DNA from: Sulfitobacter sp. HNIBRBA3233
GTDB taxonomy: Bacteria > Pseudomonadota > Alphaproteobacteria > Rhodobacterales > Rhodobacteraceae
Reading direction: 5' to 3'
Length of the DNA stretch: 64,000 nucleotides
Assembly (NCBI RefSeq): GCF_040149665.1
Contig: NZ_JBEFLP010000001.1
Coordinates: 2,418,001 to 2,482,000 of the forward strand
The position numbers and the translations under genes were made by a program. The notes under the pieces were generated by a model. It worked only from the letters and a program-made list of their open reading frames with translations. It did no database searches and was not told where the DNA came from. Position 1 is the stretch's first letter. Each line of letters opens with the position of its first letter. Shown here in pieces: positions 39,113 to 48,551 of the stretch.

Positions 39113-39367
39113 ATGACCGGCATCGGTTGGTTCGCAGCTATCATCATCGGGGCCCTTGCAGGCTGGATCGCCGAAAAGATCATGAAAACGGATCACAGCC
39201 TGATCCTGAACATCATCCTGGGTATATTGGGTGCGGTCGTTTTCAACTTCATCCTGATGACGATTTTCGGATCCACGCTGGGTGGCTGGATCGGCCAGCT
39301 TTTCGTCGGTGTCGTGGGCGCCTGCCTGTTGATCGCCCTCGGCCAGATGATCAAGAAACGCGGTTAG
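39113..39367 (+). CDS. GlsB/YeaQ/YmgE family membrane protein
   Basis: An 84-residue protein with three predicted membrane helices (MTGIGWFAAIIIGALAGWIA; ILNIILGILGAVVFNFILM; QLFVGVVGACLLIALGQ). It fits the transglycosylase-associated protein family (GlsB/YeaQ/YmgE), linked to general stress in other bacteria but without known enzyme activity. AAGGAG at 39101-39106 fits ATG 39113 better than the in-frame ATG at 39107. It is in the dapD transcription direction. Confidence 0.85.
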   Translation: MTGIGWFAAIIIGALAGWIAEKIMKTDHSLILNIILGILGAVVFNFILMTIFGSTLGGWIGQLFVGVVGACLLIALGQMIKKRG

Positions 39368-39406
39368 GCCTTTTCAAATCCGCAACGCGCAGCTACGGCA
39401 TGATCC

Positions 39407-39778
39407 ATGGCTGACAAGAAATCCGACAAGAAACCAAAACGCCAGCAGGTCTATACCCTGCTGGTCCAGATCGGTCGCAAAGATGGCGATGGCCTGCCCA
39501 AGGATGCAACCGGGGCGGGCCTTGTCTGTTTCGCCTCCGGTGTGGACGAGGCCGAAGCCGTGCGCGAAACCGTTGCGATCCTGAAGCAGGCGGATACGGC
39601 GCCGCTGGATGTCACCGGCTACGGCACGCTTGCCGAACGTGAGGCGGACGGTCAGGAGATCGACGAGGACGAGCGCGCCCTGATGCAGCGCGCGCTCGAC
39701 GAGAATTCGGTTATCGTGGCGCAGATGACGCCCTTTTTCGGGGATGAAACCATCAGCGACATGGCCGACGACGACTGA
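39407..39778 (+). CDS. conserved hypothetical protein (123 aa)
   Basis: A 123-residue soluble protein with a lysine-rich N-terminus (MADKKSDKKPKRQQVYTLLV), a central alpha/beta segment (VDEAEAVRETVAILKQADTAPLDVTGYG) and an acidic C-terminus ending MADDD. No family recognised. The even distribution of hydrophobic residues and the plausible domain suggest a real protein. It is the last plus-strand gene before the Hint pair, one base from the converging gene's stop at 39779. Confidence 0.7.
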   Translation: MADKKSDKKPKRQQVYTLLVQIGRKDGDGLPKDATGAGLVCFASGVDEAEAVRETVAILKQADTAPLDVTGYGTLAEREADGQEIDEDERALMQRALDENSVIVAQMTPFFGDETISDMADDD

Positions 39779-40873
39779 TCAGGCCGCCCGGCGTTTCGCC
39801 AGATGGATCGCTTCGAACCACTTGAGAACCTTATAAGACGGCTGGGCGTGTTCCGGCAGGTCCTGACGGTCTACGCCGAACAGCACGCTTGACGCCAGCT
39901 GATGCGCGTCGCGGCGCATCCGCCCGATGTACATGCTTTCCAACGGGGCGCCCGCCGCAAGGATCGGTTCGTGCTGCGGCAGGATCAGCTGGCAATAGCT
40001 GATGGTGTGGCCCCACGCTTCTTCCCGCGCGGCAAAGCCGTTCACCAGATGGCGCGCGGGCGTAAGAACCTTTTCGCAGGCAAACAGATAATCCACCTCC
40101 GGCCCGTCGACGACGACATGCTGGTTGGGCGCAATGATGATGTCCTGCTGCAGCCCGAAATAGGGCGCGCGAAAACGGATCGGGGCAAAGCTGCCCCGCG
40201 CGGGCACGGTGCGCGACACGTTATGCAGGACCGGAACGACCGTGCCGTCCGCCGCATAGACGGTATCGCCGCGCTTCAGCGTGCCCGCGTTGCGATACCC
40301 CCAAGGCGTCGCGATCGGCGTATCGGGCGCAAGGGTCGGGCCCGGGCCGATCGGTTCGATCTGGTTCGACAGGGCTGCGAAAATCATGTCGGGCGCGTAT
40401 TCCACCGTCTCGCGGCCCAGCATCAGGTCGCGCAGATCCGCGAGTGTCAGGGGCAGCGGATTTTCGACGGCGACCGATGTCACATCCGTCTCGCCTGCGC
40501 GCTCCAGCGTCAGCCGGCCCCAGTTGTACTTGATGTCCCACGCATAGGTCAGCCGAAGCACTTCGGCGCGGCCCGCGTTCTTGTGGGCGATGGCGGCATG
40601 GGCGATCCGGTCGCCCTGAACGTGAACCATCGACACGCCGCCACCGGGGATGGCCTGAAAGATCAGGCTGCGATGTTGCGGATGCGGATTGGTGTAGCCA
40701 AACAGGGCCTGCGGCTTGGCATCTTCCGCAACGGCGGTTTCAAACACGATCGAGCCACGGTTCAGCACCTGATCGGGCCGGTCGGGACAGACCGGATCGG
40801 TGCGTTTGCCGCTGCCAAGACCGTGCAGGGAAAAGCGACGCTCGGAGGCGTCTGTAAGAGCGAGCCAAGTCAT
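39779..40873 (-). CDS. Hint-domain protein with missing catalytic cysteine
   Basis: A 364-residue protein whose middle and C-terminal part is a Hedgehog/intein (Hint) domain. The block APDTPIATPWGYRNAGTLKRGDTVYAADG aligns with the Hint start of the upstream gene, but the position of the nucleophilic cysteine is Thr180 (TLAPDT in place of CFVAGT). The later segments (ISPLHR-like APNQHVVVDGPEV, FACEKVLTPARHLVNG) are kept. The N-terminal 170 residues have no recognised domain. No signal peptide. It follows the other Hint gene with one base between them. Confidence 0.82.
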   Translation of the reverse strand: MTWLALTDASERRFSLHGLGSGKRTDPVCPDRPDQVLNRGSIVFETAVAEDAKPQALFGYTNPHPQHRSLIFQAIPGGGVSMVHVQGDRIAHAAIAHKNAGRAEVLRLTYAWDIKYNWGRLTLERAGETDVTSVAVENPLPLTLADLRDLMLGRETVEYAPDMIFAALSNQIEPIGPGPTLAPDTPIATPWGYRNAGTLKRGDTVYAADGTVVPVLHNVSRTVPARGSFAPIRFRAPYFGLQQDIIIAPNQHVVVDGPEVDYLFACEKVLTPARHLVNGFAAREEAWGHTISYCQLILPQHEPILAAGAPLESMYIGRMRRDAHQLASSVLFGVDRQDLPEHAQPSYKVLKWFEAIHLAKRRAA

Positions 40874-40874
40874 T

Positions 40875-42455
40875 TCATGCCACCTTTGCTGCGCGCAGCA
40901 GCTCTGCTTCGTAACGTTTCAGAGTGCGGCGTGCCGCAGTTGGAAAGCCGGTCCCCGTTTCGGGGTCCAGTTCGGGGAAGAGGCTGTAGATCTCGTTGAC
41001 GGTGCTTTCTTCGAAGCTGCCGGCGGTCTGGGGGCCGGGCAGGAAGCTTTCGGTCTCCAGCCCTTCCGAAAACACCACCTGATGACGGTCGAACAGCAGG
41101 TGGACATAGGTCACCTCTCCGCCTTCGCGGCGGGTGATCGAGCGGTCGTTGACCAGATCGCGCGCCGCGACCAGAACCTCCGGTTCACCGAACAGAAGCT
41201 CTGCCAGATTGTCGCGGATCAGCACCCGGTGCAGCGGCGATACCAGCAGATCGCGGTGCTGGCCCAGCGTGCCTGCGTGGATATGGATAGGCGCATGGCT
41301 GCCTTGGGCCGCGACTGTCCGCGATCCGGTCCAGCGCAGCGGTTGCGGGCCCTCGTCCTTGGTCATCACAAGATCGCCGGGGGTCAGGGTTTCGACCCTG
41401 CGGTCCCCGGAGGGGGTTGCGATCAGTGTCCCGGCAACAAAGCACGGCACCGACGTCGCGTTGACAAATCCCGTGTCCGAGACGCTGCCATTGCTGACGG
41501 TGTAGGTGAAGTTGAAGTTTTCCTGATCCCCGTCACCCTGCACGCTGAAGGTGCCGTTTTCGTTCAACGTGACGATCTGGCCGGTGGGCAGGGTCACCGC
41601 CACCCCGACGACGGCAGGTTGGCCGTTGATATGGGTGATGGTCAGCGTACCCGGACCATTGTTGATGTCGTTGCTCAGCACATCAAGAATGGTAGTCCCG
41701 TCCGGATAGACGTTCACATCGTCAGAGATCGCAACCAGCGCGGTCTGCACCGACCCGCCAGCGATGAGAACGTTGGAATCGTAGTTGCTGTCGGCGACGT
41801 CGGCGATCGCGATCCGCATGGAGTTCACGACGTCGGGGTTCACGAACATCGTCAGCGTCATCGTGATGGTAAAGCCGTCCATCTCGGTGTTGTAATCGTC
41901 CGTCTGGTTGTTGACGTACATGTTTATGTTGTTGATCGTGTTGATGTTTCCAGGGTCCGTATCCCCGTCACCGACATCAAGTTCGACCTGCTGGCCATTG
42001 ATCCAGACGCCGAAAAAATCCTGATAGATCGAGTTTTCGAATTCGGGATACTCTTCGGAAGAGAAGACGAATTGCATCGTCATGACCGACGAATCCGGAA
42101 TGAAATCGATATCCAGAGTGGCGGCGTCATAGGTCGCGGTACCGGCGGCATTGTTGTACTGGCTGTACCCGCTTGTGCCGTAGGTATTGGTCGAGGTGTT
42201 GGTTGACTGGTTGGACTGGCCGCTGGAGTTGGTGAAATCCTGCACTTCTCCCGTCGACAGGATCACGCCGGTGTCGCCGGGCGTCACGCCGGGAGCGACT
42301 GCATCGCCGTTGGAATAGATACCCGCACTGTCGATGTCGCCGTAGTACGTCGCGCCGGTGACGGTCACGCCCGTGCCGAAAATCTCCTGCGCCATCTCCA
42401 GTGCGGAAGTCCCCTCTCGGACCGTCTGGATGGGAAGCTCTGATGCCGCTACCAT
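40875..42455 (-). CDS. choice-of-anchor L protein with autoprocessing Hint domain
   Basis: A 526-residue protein. Residues about 10-235 form a choice-of-anchor L domain (FSSEEYPEFENSIYQDFFGV is typical), about 240-335 a cadherin-like repeat (SNDINNGPGTLTITHINGQP; acidic, calcium-type) and 338-480 a Hint domain starting at Cys338 (CFVAGTLIATPSGDRRVETL) with SPLHRVLI. It is rich in Asn, Thr and Asp. This is the plan of Roseobacter surface or secreted repeat proteins; no Sec signal peptide, so a type I route is likely. The start at 42455 has GAGG eight bases upstream; GTG 42494 is possible. Confidence 0.88.
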   Translation of the reverse strand: MVAASELPIQTVREGTSALEMAQEIFGTGVTVTGATYYGDIDSAGIYSNGDAVAPGVTPGDTGVILSTGEVQDFTNSSGQSNQSTNTSTNTYGTSGYSQYNNAAGTATYDAATLDIDFIPDSSVMTMQFVFSSEEYPEFENSIYQDFFGVWINGQQVELDVGDGDTDPGNINTINNINMYVNNQTDDYNTEMDGFTITMTLTMFVNPDVVNSMRIAIADVADSNYDSNVLIAGGSVQTALVAISDDVNVYPDGTTILDVLSNDINNGPGTLTITHINGQPAVVGVAVTLPTGQIVTLNENGTFSVQGDGDQENFNFTYTVSNGSVSDTGFVNATSVPCFVAGTLIATPSGDRRVETLTPGDLVMTKDEGPQPLRWTGSRTVAAQGSHAPIHIHAGTLGQHRDLLVSPLHRVLIRDNLAELLFGEPEVLVAARDLVNDRSITRREGGEVTYVHLLFDRHQVVFSEGLETESFLPGPQTAGSFEESTVNEIYSLFPELDPETGTGFPTAARRTLKRYEAELLRAAKVA

Positions 42456-42726
42456 GTATTTGCCTCGAACAGGTGTCGAGACAGCACAAGCCACAGCCGG
42501 ACCTGACGCGTGCGTCTTTGGTCCTCGATGTCTTTTGCAAAGTGATTCCGCCCCTGTTTTCAGGTGACGAAAGCTGCTTCTGCCCTGCCTCGGGTCATTT
42601 ATTATGCTCCAAGCTTACCACAGATTTTATTCAAATGAAGCGGTTTTCGAAAGCCGCCGCGCCCCACTGGCACTTTTGGATTACAGAAGGGATAAGGGCG
42701 TCAGACCTCTGGAAAGGAGCCCCGAC
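42456..42726. other. 271-base divergent gap between the Hint pair and dapE
   Basis: This stretch holds no credible gene (the open frame at 42604 upstream of dapE has no family-like sequence). It is AT-richer near 42598-42650 than its surroundings. A strong AAAGGAG ribosome site for dapE lies at 42713-42719. No clear promoter pair could be chosen by eye. Confidence 0.4.
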
Positions 42727-43872
42727 ATGCCGCCAATCGACCCCGTGGATCTGACCGCACAACTGGTCCGCTGCCCCTCCGTCACGCCCGAGGATGCGGG
42801 CGCGCTGGATATTCTGCATGATCTTCTCAGCGATGCGGGGTTTACCTGCGGCTGGGCGGATCGCGGCGGTATTCGCAACCTGTTCGCCCGTTGGGGAACG
42901 CCCGGAAACACGAAAAGCTTCGGGTTCAACGGCCATACCGATGTTGTCCCCGTGGGTGACGAAGGGGCGTGGACAAAGCCGCCCTTCGGCGCCGAGATCC
43001 ATGATGGTGTGATGTACGGGCGCGGCACGACGGACATGAAATCCGGTGTTGCCGCCTTCGCTGCGGCGGCGGTCGATTTCGTGACCGATACGCCGCCGGA
43101 TGGCTCCATCGTGATCGCGATTACCGGTGACGAGGAAGGCGAGAGCGTCGATGGCACCCTCGCGTTGCTGGACTATATGGAGCAGCACGGGGAACGGATG
43201 GATGTCTGCCTTGTGGGCGAACCAACCTGCCCCGAAAACATGGGTGACATGATCAAGATCGGCAGGCGCGGGTCGATGACCGTGAAATTCCGCGTGATCG
43301 GCAAACAGGGCCATTCGGCATATCCCCATCGCGCCCTTAACCCGCTGCCGGCGATGGTATCGCTGATGGACCGCCTCGCGCGCCGCACCCTTGACGAGGG
43401 GACAGAGCATTTCGACCCCTCGACACTGGCCGTGGTTACCGTGGACACTGGCAACGCGGCCACCAACGTGATCCCCGCCGACTGCACCGCCGCCGTGAAC
43501 ATCCGCTTCAACGACACCCATACCGGCGCAAGCCTGACCGAATGGATCGAGACCGAGGTCCATAGAGTTCGGGAAGAGTTTTCCGTCGAGGTCACCACCC
43601 AGGTGAAGATTTCGGGCGAAAGCTTTATCACGCCGCCCGGCGATCTGTCGTCGCTGGTGGCAACGGCTGTCGAAGCGGAAACCGGGGTCGCACCCGTCCT
43701 TTCGACCAGCGGCGGGACGTCGGATGCGCGGTTTGTGAAATCCCATTGTCCGGTGGTCGAATTCGGCCTTGTCGGTCAGTCGATGCATCAGGTCGACGAA
43801 CACGTGCGCGTGGAGCACATCCACCAGCTCAAGGCGATCTACGCGCGGATCCTGGCGGATTACTTCGTATGA
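42727..43872 (+). CDS. dapE: succinyl-diaminopimelate desuccinylase
   Basis: A 381-residue M20 metallopeptidase. The zinc-site motifs [27 protein letters not shown] and [11 protein letters not shown], and [11 protein letters not shown], are those of DapE. It removes succinate from N-succinyl-LL-diaminopimelate, two steps after DapD in the meso-DAP/lysine pathway. The start is set at 42727 by AAAGGAG at 42713-42719 and the family N-terminus ([21 protein letters not shown]). The GNAT gene overlaps its stop by four bases. Confidence 0.97.
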   Translation: MPPIDPVDLTAQLVRCPSVTPEDAGALDILHDLLSDAGFTCGWADRGGIRNLFARWGTPGNTKSFGFNGHTDVVPVGDEGAWTKPPFGAEIHDGVMYGRGTTDMKSGVAAFAAAAVDFVTDTPPDGSIVIAITGDEEGESVDGTLALLDYMEQHGERMDVCLVGEPTCPENMGDMIKIGRRGSMTVKFRVIGKQGHSAYPHRALNPLPAMVSLMDRLARRTLDEGTEHFDPSTLAVVTVDTGNAATNVIPADCTAAVNIRFNDTHTGASLTEWIETEVHRVREEFSVEVTTQVKISGESFITPPGDLSSLVATAVEAETGVAPVLSTSGGTSDARFVKSHCPVVEFGLVGQSMHQVDEHVRVEHIHQLKAIYARILADYFV

Positions 43873-44285
43873 TCCTGATCGCGCCGACCACCGATACCGC
43901 CACCTGCTACGCGCTGCGCCACGAGGTTTTCGTCGTCGAACAGGGTTATTCCGCCGAAGGCGAGGTCGACGCGCTGGATCCTGTCAGCCACCACTTGCTG
44001 GCCTGGGACGAAGAAACGCCGGTGGCCACCGCGCGCATCTACATGGACGGTGATACGGCCAAGATCGGCCGCGTCTGCGTGGTGCGTGCGCTGCGCGGTC
44101 GCGGCCTTGGCGCGGATCTGATCGACGCCGCGGTGGGCCGTGCAGGCCAGCTTGGCGCGTGGCGGGCGGTGCTGGGCGCGCAGGCCCACGCCGTGGGTTT
44201 CTACGAAAAGCTGGGGTTTCGCGCATTTGGCGCGCCCTACGATGACGAGGGCGAGCCGCACCAGATGATGGAACGGGCCCTGTGA
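43869..44285 (+). CDS. GNAT-family N-acetyltransferase
   Basis: A 138-residue GNAT protein with the acetyl-CoA loop [13 protein letters not shown] (about residues 77-89) and the C-terminal [13 protein letters not shown]. The N-terminal [22 protein letters not shown] segment resembles the ElaA-like subgroup. The substrate is not known. ATG 43869 overlaps the dapE stop (ATGA), and its own stop overlaps the next gene's GTG, giving a coupled dapE-GNAT-DUF2064 run. Confidence 0.9.
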   Translation: MILIAPTTDTATCYALRHEVFVVEQGYSAEGEVDALDPVSHHLLAWDEETPVATARIYMDGDTAKIGRVCVVRALRGRGLGADLIDAAVGRAGQLGAWRAVLGAQAHAVGFYEKLGFRAFGAPYDDEGEPHQMMERAL

Positions 44286-44854
44286 TCCGGACGCTGGTGG
44301 TGATGCTCAAAGAACCGCATCCCGGCAGGGTAAAGACACGGCTTGGCCGCCAGATCGGCATGACCGACGCGGCGTGGTGGTTCCGGCACCAGACCACGCG
44401 CCTGCTGCGCCGTGTGGAGGACCCGCGCTGGCAGACCGTTCTTGCGGTCAGCCCGGACGCCGAGGGACTGGTCAGCCGTGTCTGGCCCGCCCATCTGCCG
44501 CGCATCGCGCAGGGGCGGGGTGATCTGGGGGACCGTATGCTCAGGGCGCTGCGCACGCCGCCGCACGGGCCGGTCTGTGTGATCGGTGCGGATATTCCTG
44601 ACATCGATCGCGCCCGCATCGCTGAAGCATTCGCCGCCTTGGGGAGCCACGACGCTGTCTTTGGACCGGCAGCCGATGGGGGTTACTGGCTTATCGGATT
44701 GAAACGCAGCCGCGCGATCCCGCCAGGCCTGTTCAGGGGCGTCAGGTGGTCGACGCGCCACGCGTTGGCCGACACGCTTGCCACGCTGCCGGACCACCGC
44801 ACCGCGCGGGTTGCCCGTTTGCGCGACGTCGATACCGCGGATGATCTGAAATAA
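44282..44854 (+). CDS. TIGR04282/DUF2064 glycosyltransferase-like protein
   Basis: A 190-residue protein with the family's MLKEPHPGRVKTRLGRQIG opening, a nucleotidyl/glycosyl-transferase A-type fold and the DxD-like region GADIPDIDRARI plus FGPAADGGYWLIGLK. Members are annotated as TIGR04282 arsenosugar-type glycosyltransferases, but no substrate is confirmed for this one. The start is GTG 44282, overlapping the GNAT stop by four bases. RNase R follows after 36 bases. Confidence 0.88.
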   Translation: MIRTLVVMLKEPHPGRVKTRLGRQIGMTDAAWWFRHQTTRLLRRVEDPRWQTVLAVSPDAEGLVSRVWPAHLPRIAQGRGDLGDRMLRALRTPPHGPVCVIGADIPDIDRARIAEAFAALGSHDAVFGPAADGGYWLIGLKRSRAIPPGLFRGVRWSTRHALADTLATLPDHRTARVARLRDVDTADDLK

Positions 44855-44890
44855 TGTGACCTCCCCCCATGGCCGTGCTACCTGCAAGGC

Positions 44891-47158
44891 ATGAGCAAGC
44901 TTCCCACCAAGACCGAGATCCTCGAATGGATCGAACAGAACCCGACCCTGACCGCCAAACGCGACATCGCCAAGGCCTTCGGGATCAAAGGTGCCGCGCG
45001 CATCGATCTCAAGCGGACCCTGAAGGAGCTTGAGGCCGAAGGGCATCTTGAGAAGCGCAAGAAAACCTATCGCGACCCCGATCGCCTGCCGCCGGTTTCG
45101 GTGCTGCTGGTCACGGGGCCGGACGGCGACGGCGATCTGTTCGCCAAGCCGATGGAGTGGCAGGGCGAGGGCAAGGAGCCCGTGGTTCTGGTCATACCGC
45201 GTGCCTCGGACCCGGCGCTGGGCGCGGGCGACCGCATCCTCGCGCGGCTGACGGCGGTCAAGGGGGAAGACCACCACTACGAGGCGCGGCTGATCCGCCG
45301 GATCGGCGCGAACCCGCGCCGGATCGTGGGCATTTTCCGCGTCCGCAGCGAAGGTGGTCGTATCCAGCCGATCGACAAGGGGTCGGACAAGGAATGGACC
45401 GTTGCCGACGACGCGACATACGGTGCAAAGGACGGCGAGCTGGTCGAGGCGGAACTGGCCGGACCGAAGGCCCGCATGGGTCTGCCGCGCGCGCGCATCG
45501 TCGAGCGGCTGGGCGATCCATCCGCGCCCAAGGCGGTATCGCTGATCGCGATCCACCAGCACGGTATCCCGGACAGCTTTCCCGATGACGTGATCGTTCA
45601 AGCGGATGCGGCGAAACCTGTGGGCCTGAAGGGCCGCGAGGATTTGCGCGATCTGCCGCTGATCACTATCGACCCGTCCGATGCACGCGATCACGACGAC
45701 GCGTGTTTTGCCGAACCGGATCCGAACCCGAAAAACCCCGGCGGCCATATCCTGTGGGTCGCGATTGCAGATGTCGCAGCCTACGTCACCCCCGGGTCCG
45801 CGCTGGACCGCGAGGCACGCAAGCGGGGCAATTCGACCTATTTTCCCGACCGCGTGGTGCCGATGCTGCCCGACCGGCTGTCGGGCGATCTGTGTTCGCT
45901 GCACGAAGGCGTCGAACGCGCCTGTATCGCGGTGCGCATGGTTCTGGACGCCGAAGGCAACAAGATCGCGCATGACTTCCACCGTGGCCTGATGCGCTCG
46001 CCCGCCAGCCTGCATTACGAAGAGGTGCAGGCCGCGATTGACGGCGCACCAAATGAACGCACCGAAGACCTGCTGGAGCCGGTACTCAAGCCGCTCTACG
46101 CTGCCTACGCCGCGCTGAAATCCGCGCGGACCCGCCGCCAACCCCTCGATCTCGATCTGCCCGAGCGCCGGATCGAACTGGATGAGGACGGCACCGTGCG
46201 TTCGGTCCGTTTCCGCGACCGGCTGGACGCACACAAGCTGATCGAGGAATTCATGGTTCTGGCGAATGTCGCCGCCGCCGAGACGCTGATCGCGAAGAAG
46301 GTGCCGCTGCTGTTCCGCACCCACGAAGAGCCTACGCCGGAAAAGCTCGAAGCGCTGCGCGAGACCGCGCAGGCATCGGGCTACACGCTGGCCAAGGGGC
46401 AGGTGTTGCAGACATCGCATCTGAACCGCCTGCTGGATCAGGCGGCAGGCAGCGACGACGCCGAGTTGATCAACCTGTCAACCCTGCGGTCCATGACGCA
46501 GGCCTACTACGGCCCGCAGCACATCGGCCATTTCGGCCTCGCCCTGCGGTCCTATGCACATTTCACCTCACCGATCCGCCGCTATGCGGACCTGATCGTG
46601 CACCGCGCCCTGATTACCGCGCACGGTTGGGGCAAGGACGGCCTGTCCCCCGAAGACATCGAGGACATCGAGGCCACGGGCAACCACATCTCGGACACCG
46701 AAAGACGGTCGATGGTGGCAGAGCGGGACACCACCGACCGCTACCTTGCCGCCTTCCTGTCGGAACGTATCGGCGACGAGATGACCGGCCGTGTCAGCGG
46801 TGTCGCCCGTTTCGGCGCCTTCGTGAAACTGGACGAGACGGGCGCGGACGGTCTGATCCCGATGCGCAATCTGGGGCGCGAGTATTTCCACCACGACGCC
46901 GATGCCGGAACGCTGATGGGATCCGATACAGGCATGACCATCGGGTTGGGCCAGCGGGTAACCGTGCGACTGGCCGAAGTGACCCCGGTGACAGGCGGTA
47001 TCGCACTCGAGCTTCTGGAGATCGGTGACGAACAGGTCAAACAGGGCCGCCAGAGCCCGGCAGGGCGCACGCCCCGACGCAAGGGCGCCCACGCCAAGGC
47101 AAAGAAGGCCGCGCGCGCGAAAAAGGCGAAACGCAAGGTGTCGCGCACGCGCAAATGA
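44891..47158 (+). CDS. rnr: ribonuclease R
   Basis: A 755-residue RNase II/R family exonuclease. It has an N-terminal winged helix (about 1-70), cold-shock domains, the RNB catalytic domain with the acidic motif DPSDARDHDDACF and PIRRYADLIVHRAL, an S1 domain (about 640-720) and a strongly basic C-terminal tail (from about 722), which is typical of RNase R rather than RNase II. It degrades structured RNA 3' to 5' and is important in rRNA and tmRNA turnover. Confidence 0.96.
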   Translation: MSKLPTKTEILEWIEQNPTLTAKRDIAKAFGIKGAARIDLKRTLKELEAEGHLEKRKKTYRDPDRLPPVSVLLVTGPDGDGDLFAKPMEWQGEGKEPVVLVIPRASDPALGAGDRILARLTAVKGEDHHYEARLIRRIGANPRRIVGIFRVRSEGGRIQPIDKGSDKEWTVADDATYGAKDGELVEAELAGPKARMGLPRARIVERLGDPSAPKAVSLIAIHQHGIPDSFPDDVIVQADAAKPVGLKGREDLRDLPLITIDPSDARDHDDACFAEPDPNPKNPGGHILWVAIADVAAYVTPGSALDREARKRGNSTYFPDRVVPMLPDRLSGDLCSLHEGVERACIAVRMVLDAEGNKIAHDFHRGLMRSPASLHYEEVQAAIDGAPNERTEDLLEPVLKPLYAAYAALKSARTRRQPLDLDLPERRIELDEDGTVRSVRFRDRLDAHKLIEEFMVLANVAAAETLIAKKVPLLFRTHEEPTPEKLEALRETAQASGYTLAKGQVLQTSHLNRLLDQAAGSDDAELINLSTLRSMTQAYYGPQHIGHFGLALRSYAHFTSPIRRYADLIVHRALITAHGWGKDGLSPEDIEDIEATGNHISDTERRSMVAERDTTDRYLAAFLSERIGDEMTGRVSGVARFGAFVKLDETGADGLIPMRNLGREYFHHDADAGTLMGSDTGMTIGLGQRVTVRLAEVTPVTGGIALELLEIGDEQVKQGRQSPAGRTPRRKGAHAKAKKAARAKKAKRKVSRTRK

Positions 47159-47265
47159 CCGCGTTGCGGGATTGTGCCGAAAGATCCGGGCGGCAGATGT
47201 TGCCCGTATCCTGACGAATGGATTGCCTCTAGACTGGAAACAGTATCGAGAGTGTGATTGAGCCA

Positions 47266-48486
47266 ATGAAGAAATACCCCTTTATTATCATGGCCTTGCT
47301 GGCATCTCCCGCTCAGGCGGAAACGACAGCCCAACCGGCCCCCGATCAGGCAGGGCGACCGGCCAGCATGGAGCAATGGATCACGGATTTCCGGCCCCGG
47401 GCGCTGGAAGCAGGTATCACCGGCGCGGTTTACGACCGGCACATGCAGGACCTTTCCTTTGATCCTCTGGTCGTCGAACGCGACAGGAACCAGTCCGAAT
47501 TCACCAAGACGATCTGGGAGTATCTGTCGACCGCCGTATCGGACCTGAGGGTCGCGAACGGCCGTGCCGCATTGGACAAACAGCGCGAGGCGTTGACGGA
47601 CATCGAAGCGGAATATGGCGTGCCTGCGCAGATCGTCGCTGCAATCTGGGGGTTGGAAAGCGCCTATGGCACCTTCCGTGGCAGCGATCCTGTCCTGCGG
47701 TCCATGGCATCGCTTGCCTACGATGCCCGCCGTGCGGCGTTCTTCGAAGCGCAGGTGATTGCCGCTCTCGATATCCTGCAATCGGGTGATACCACCGCCG
47801 CGTCCCTGACCGGCAGCTGGGCGGGCGCAATGGGGCATACGCAGTTCATGCCGACCTCTTTCATCGACCATGCCGTCGACTGGACTGGTGACGGCAAACG
47901 CGACATCTGGGGCGATGACCCGCGCGATGCGCTGGCATCCACGGCGGCCTATCTGAAGAAAAACGGCTGGACGACGGGCCAGCCCTGGGGCGTTGAGGTG
48001 CGGCTGCCCGAAGGGTTCGATTACCTGCTGGCCAGCCGCGACGTGCGCAAGCCCGCCGCCGATTGGGCCGCGCTCGGCGTGACCGATACCGGCGGCGAAC
48101 CGGTTCGCGACCACGGCCTGGCCTCGATCCTGCTGCCCGCAGGGGCTGAAGGCGCTGCTTTCATGATCTTCGATAACTTCGAAGTACTGGAAAGCTACAA
48201 CACGGCAGATGCCTATGTGATCGCCGTGGGGCACCTTGCGGATCGTATCGTTGGTGCCGGCCCGCTGAAAGGCAGCTGGCCCACGCAGGATCGCGCGCTC
48301 AGCTTTGATGAAAGGATCGAGCTGCAGGAACGGCTCACGCAGGCGGGGTTCGACACGCAGATGATCGATGCGAAAATCGGGCCGCTGACGATCAATGCGG
48401 TGCGGGGCTGGCAGGTATCAAAGGGTTTGCTACCGGACGGCTATGCCTCTCCGCGACTGCTGGAACGGTTGCGCAAGGATCCCTGA
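47266..48486 (+). CDS. lytic murein transglycosylase, MltB-like
   Basis: A 406-residue exported enzyme. After a signal peptide (MKKYPFIIMALLASPAQA) comes an SLT_2 (MltB-type) domain with the catalytic glutamate in IVAAIWGLESAYG and GAMGHTQFMPTSF, then a C-terminal peptidoglycan-binding repeat (ELQERLTQAGFDTQMIDAKI). It cleaves glycan strands to 1,6-anhydro-MurNAc products. The ATG at 47266 begins the signal peptide; a GTG at 47254 is an in-frame alternative. A strong bidirectional terminator follows. Confidence 0.94.
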   Translation: MKKYPFIIMALLASPAQAETTAQPAPDQAGRPASMEQWITDFRPRALEAGITGAVYDRHMQDLSFDPLVVERDRNQSEFTKTIWEYLSTAVSDLRVANGRAALDKQREALTDIEAEYGVPAQIVAAIWGLESAYGTFRGSDPVLRSMASLAYDARRAAFFEAQVIAALDILQSGDTTAASLTGSWAGAMGHTQFMPTSFIDHAVDWTGDGKRDIWGDDPRDALASTAAYLKKNGWTTGQPWGVEVRLPEGFDYLLASRDVRKPAADWAALGVTDTGGEPVRDHGLASILLPAGAEGAAFMIFDNFEVLESYNTADAYVIAVGHLADRIVGAGPLKGSWPTQDRALSFDERIELQERLTQAGFDTQMIDAKIGPLTINAVRGWQVSKGLLPDGYASPRLLERLRKDP

Positions 48487-48496
48487 GGCGACCAAT

Positions 48497-48533
48497 AAAA
48501 AAGCCCCCGACACGCGGTTGGGGGCTTTTTTTG
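48497..48533. terminator. bidirectional terminator between transglycosylase and ABC operon
   Basis: AAAAAAGCCCCC (48497-48508) pairs with GGGGGCTTTTTT (48520-48531), giving A and T tracts on both sides, so it can stop the plus-strand transglycosylase transcript and the minus-strand ABC transporter operon. Confidence 0.95.
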
Positions 48534-48551
48534 TTTCGGTGTCCGAAGCGA

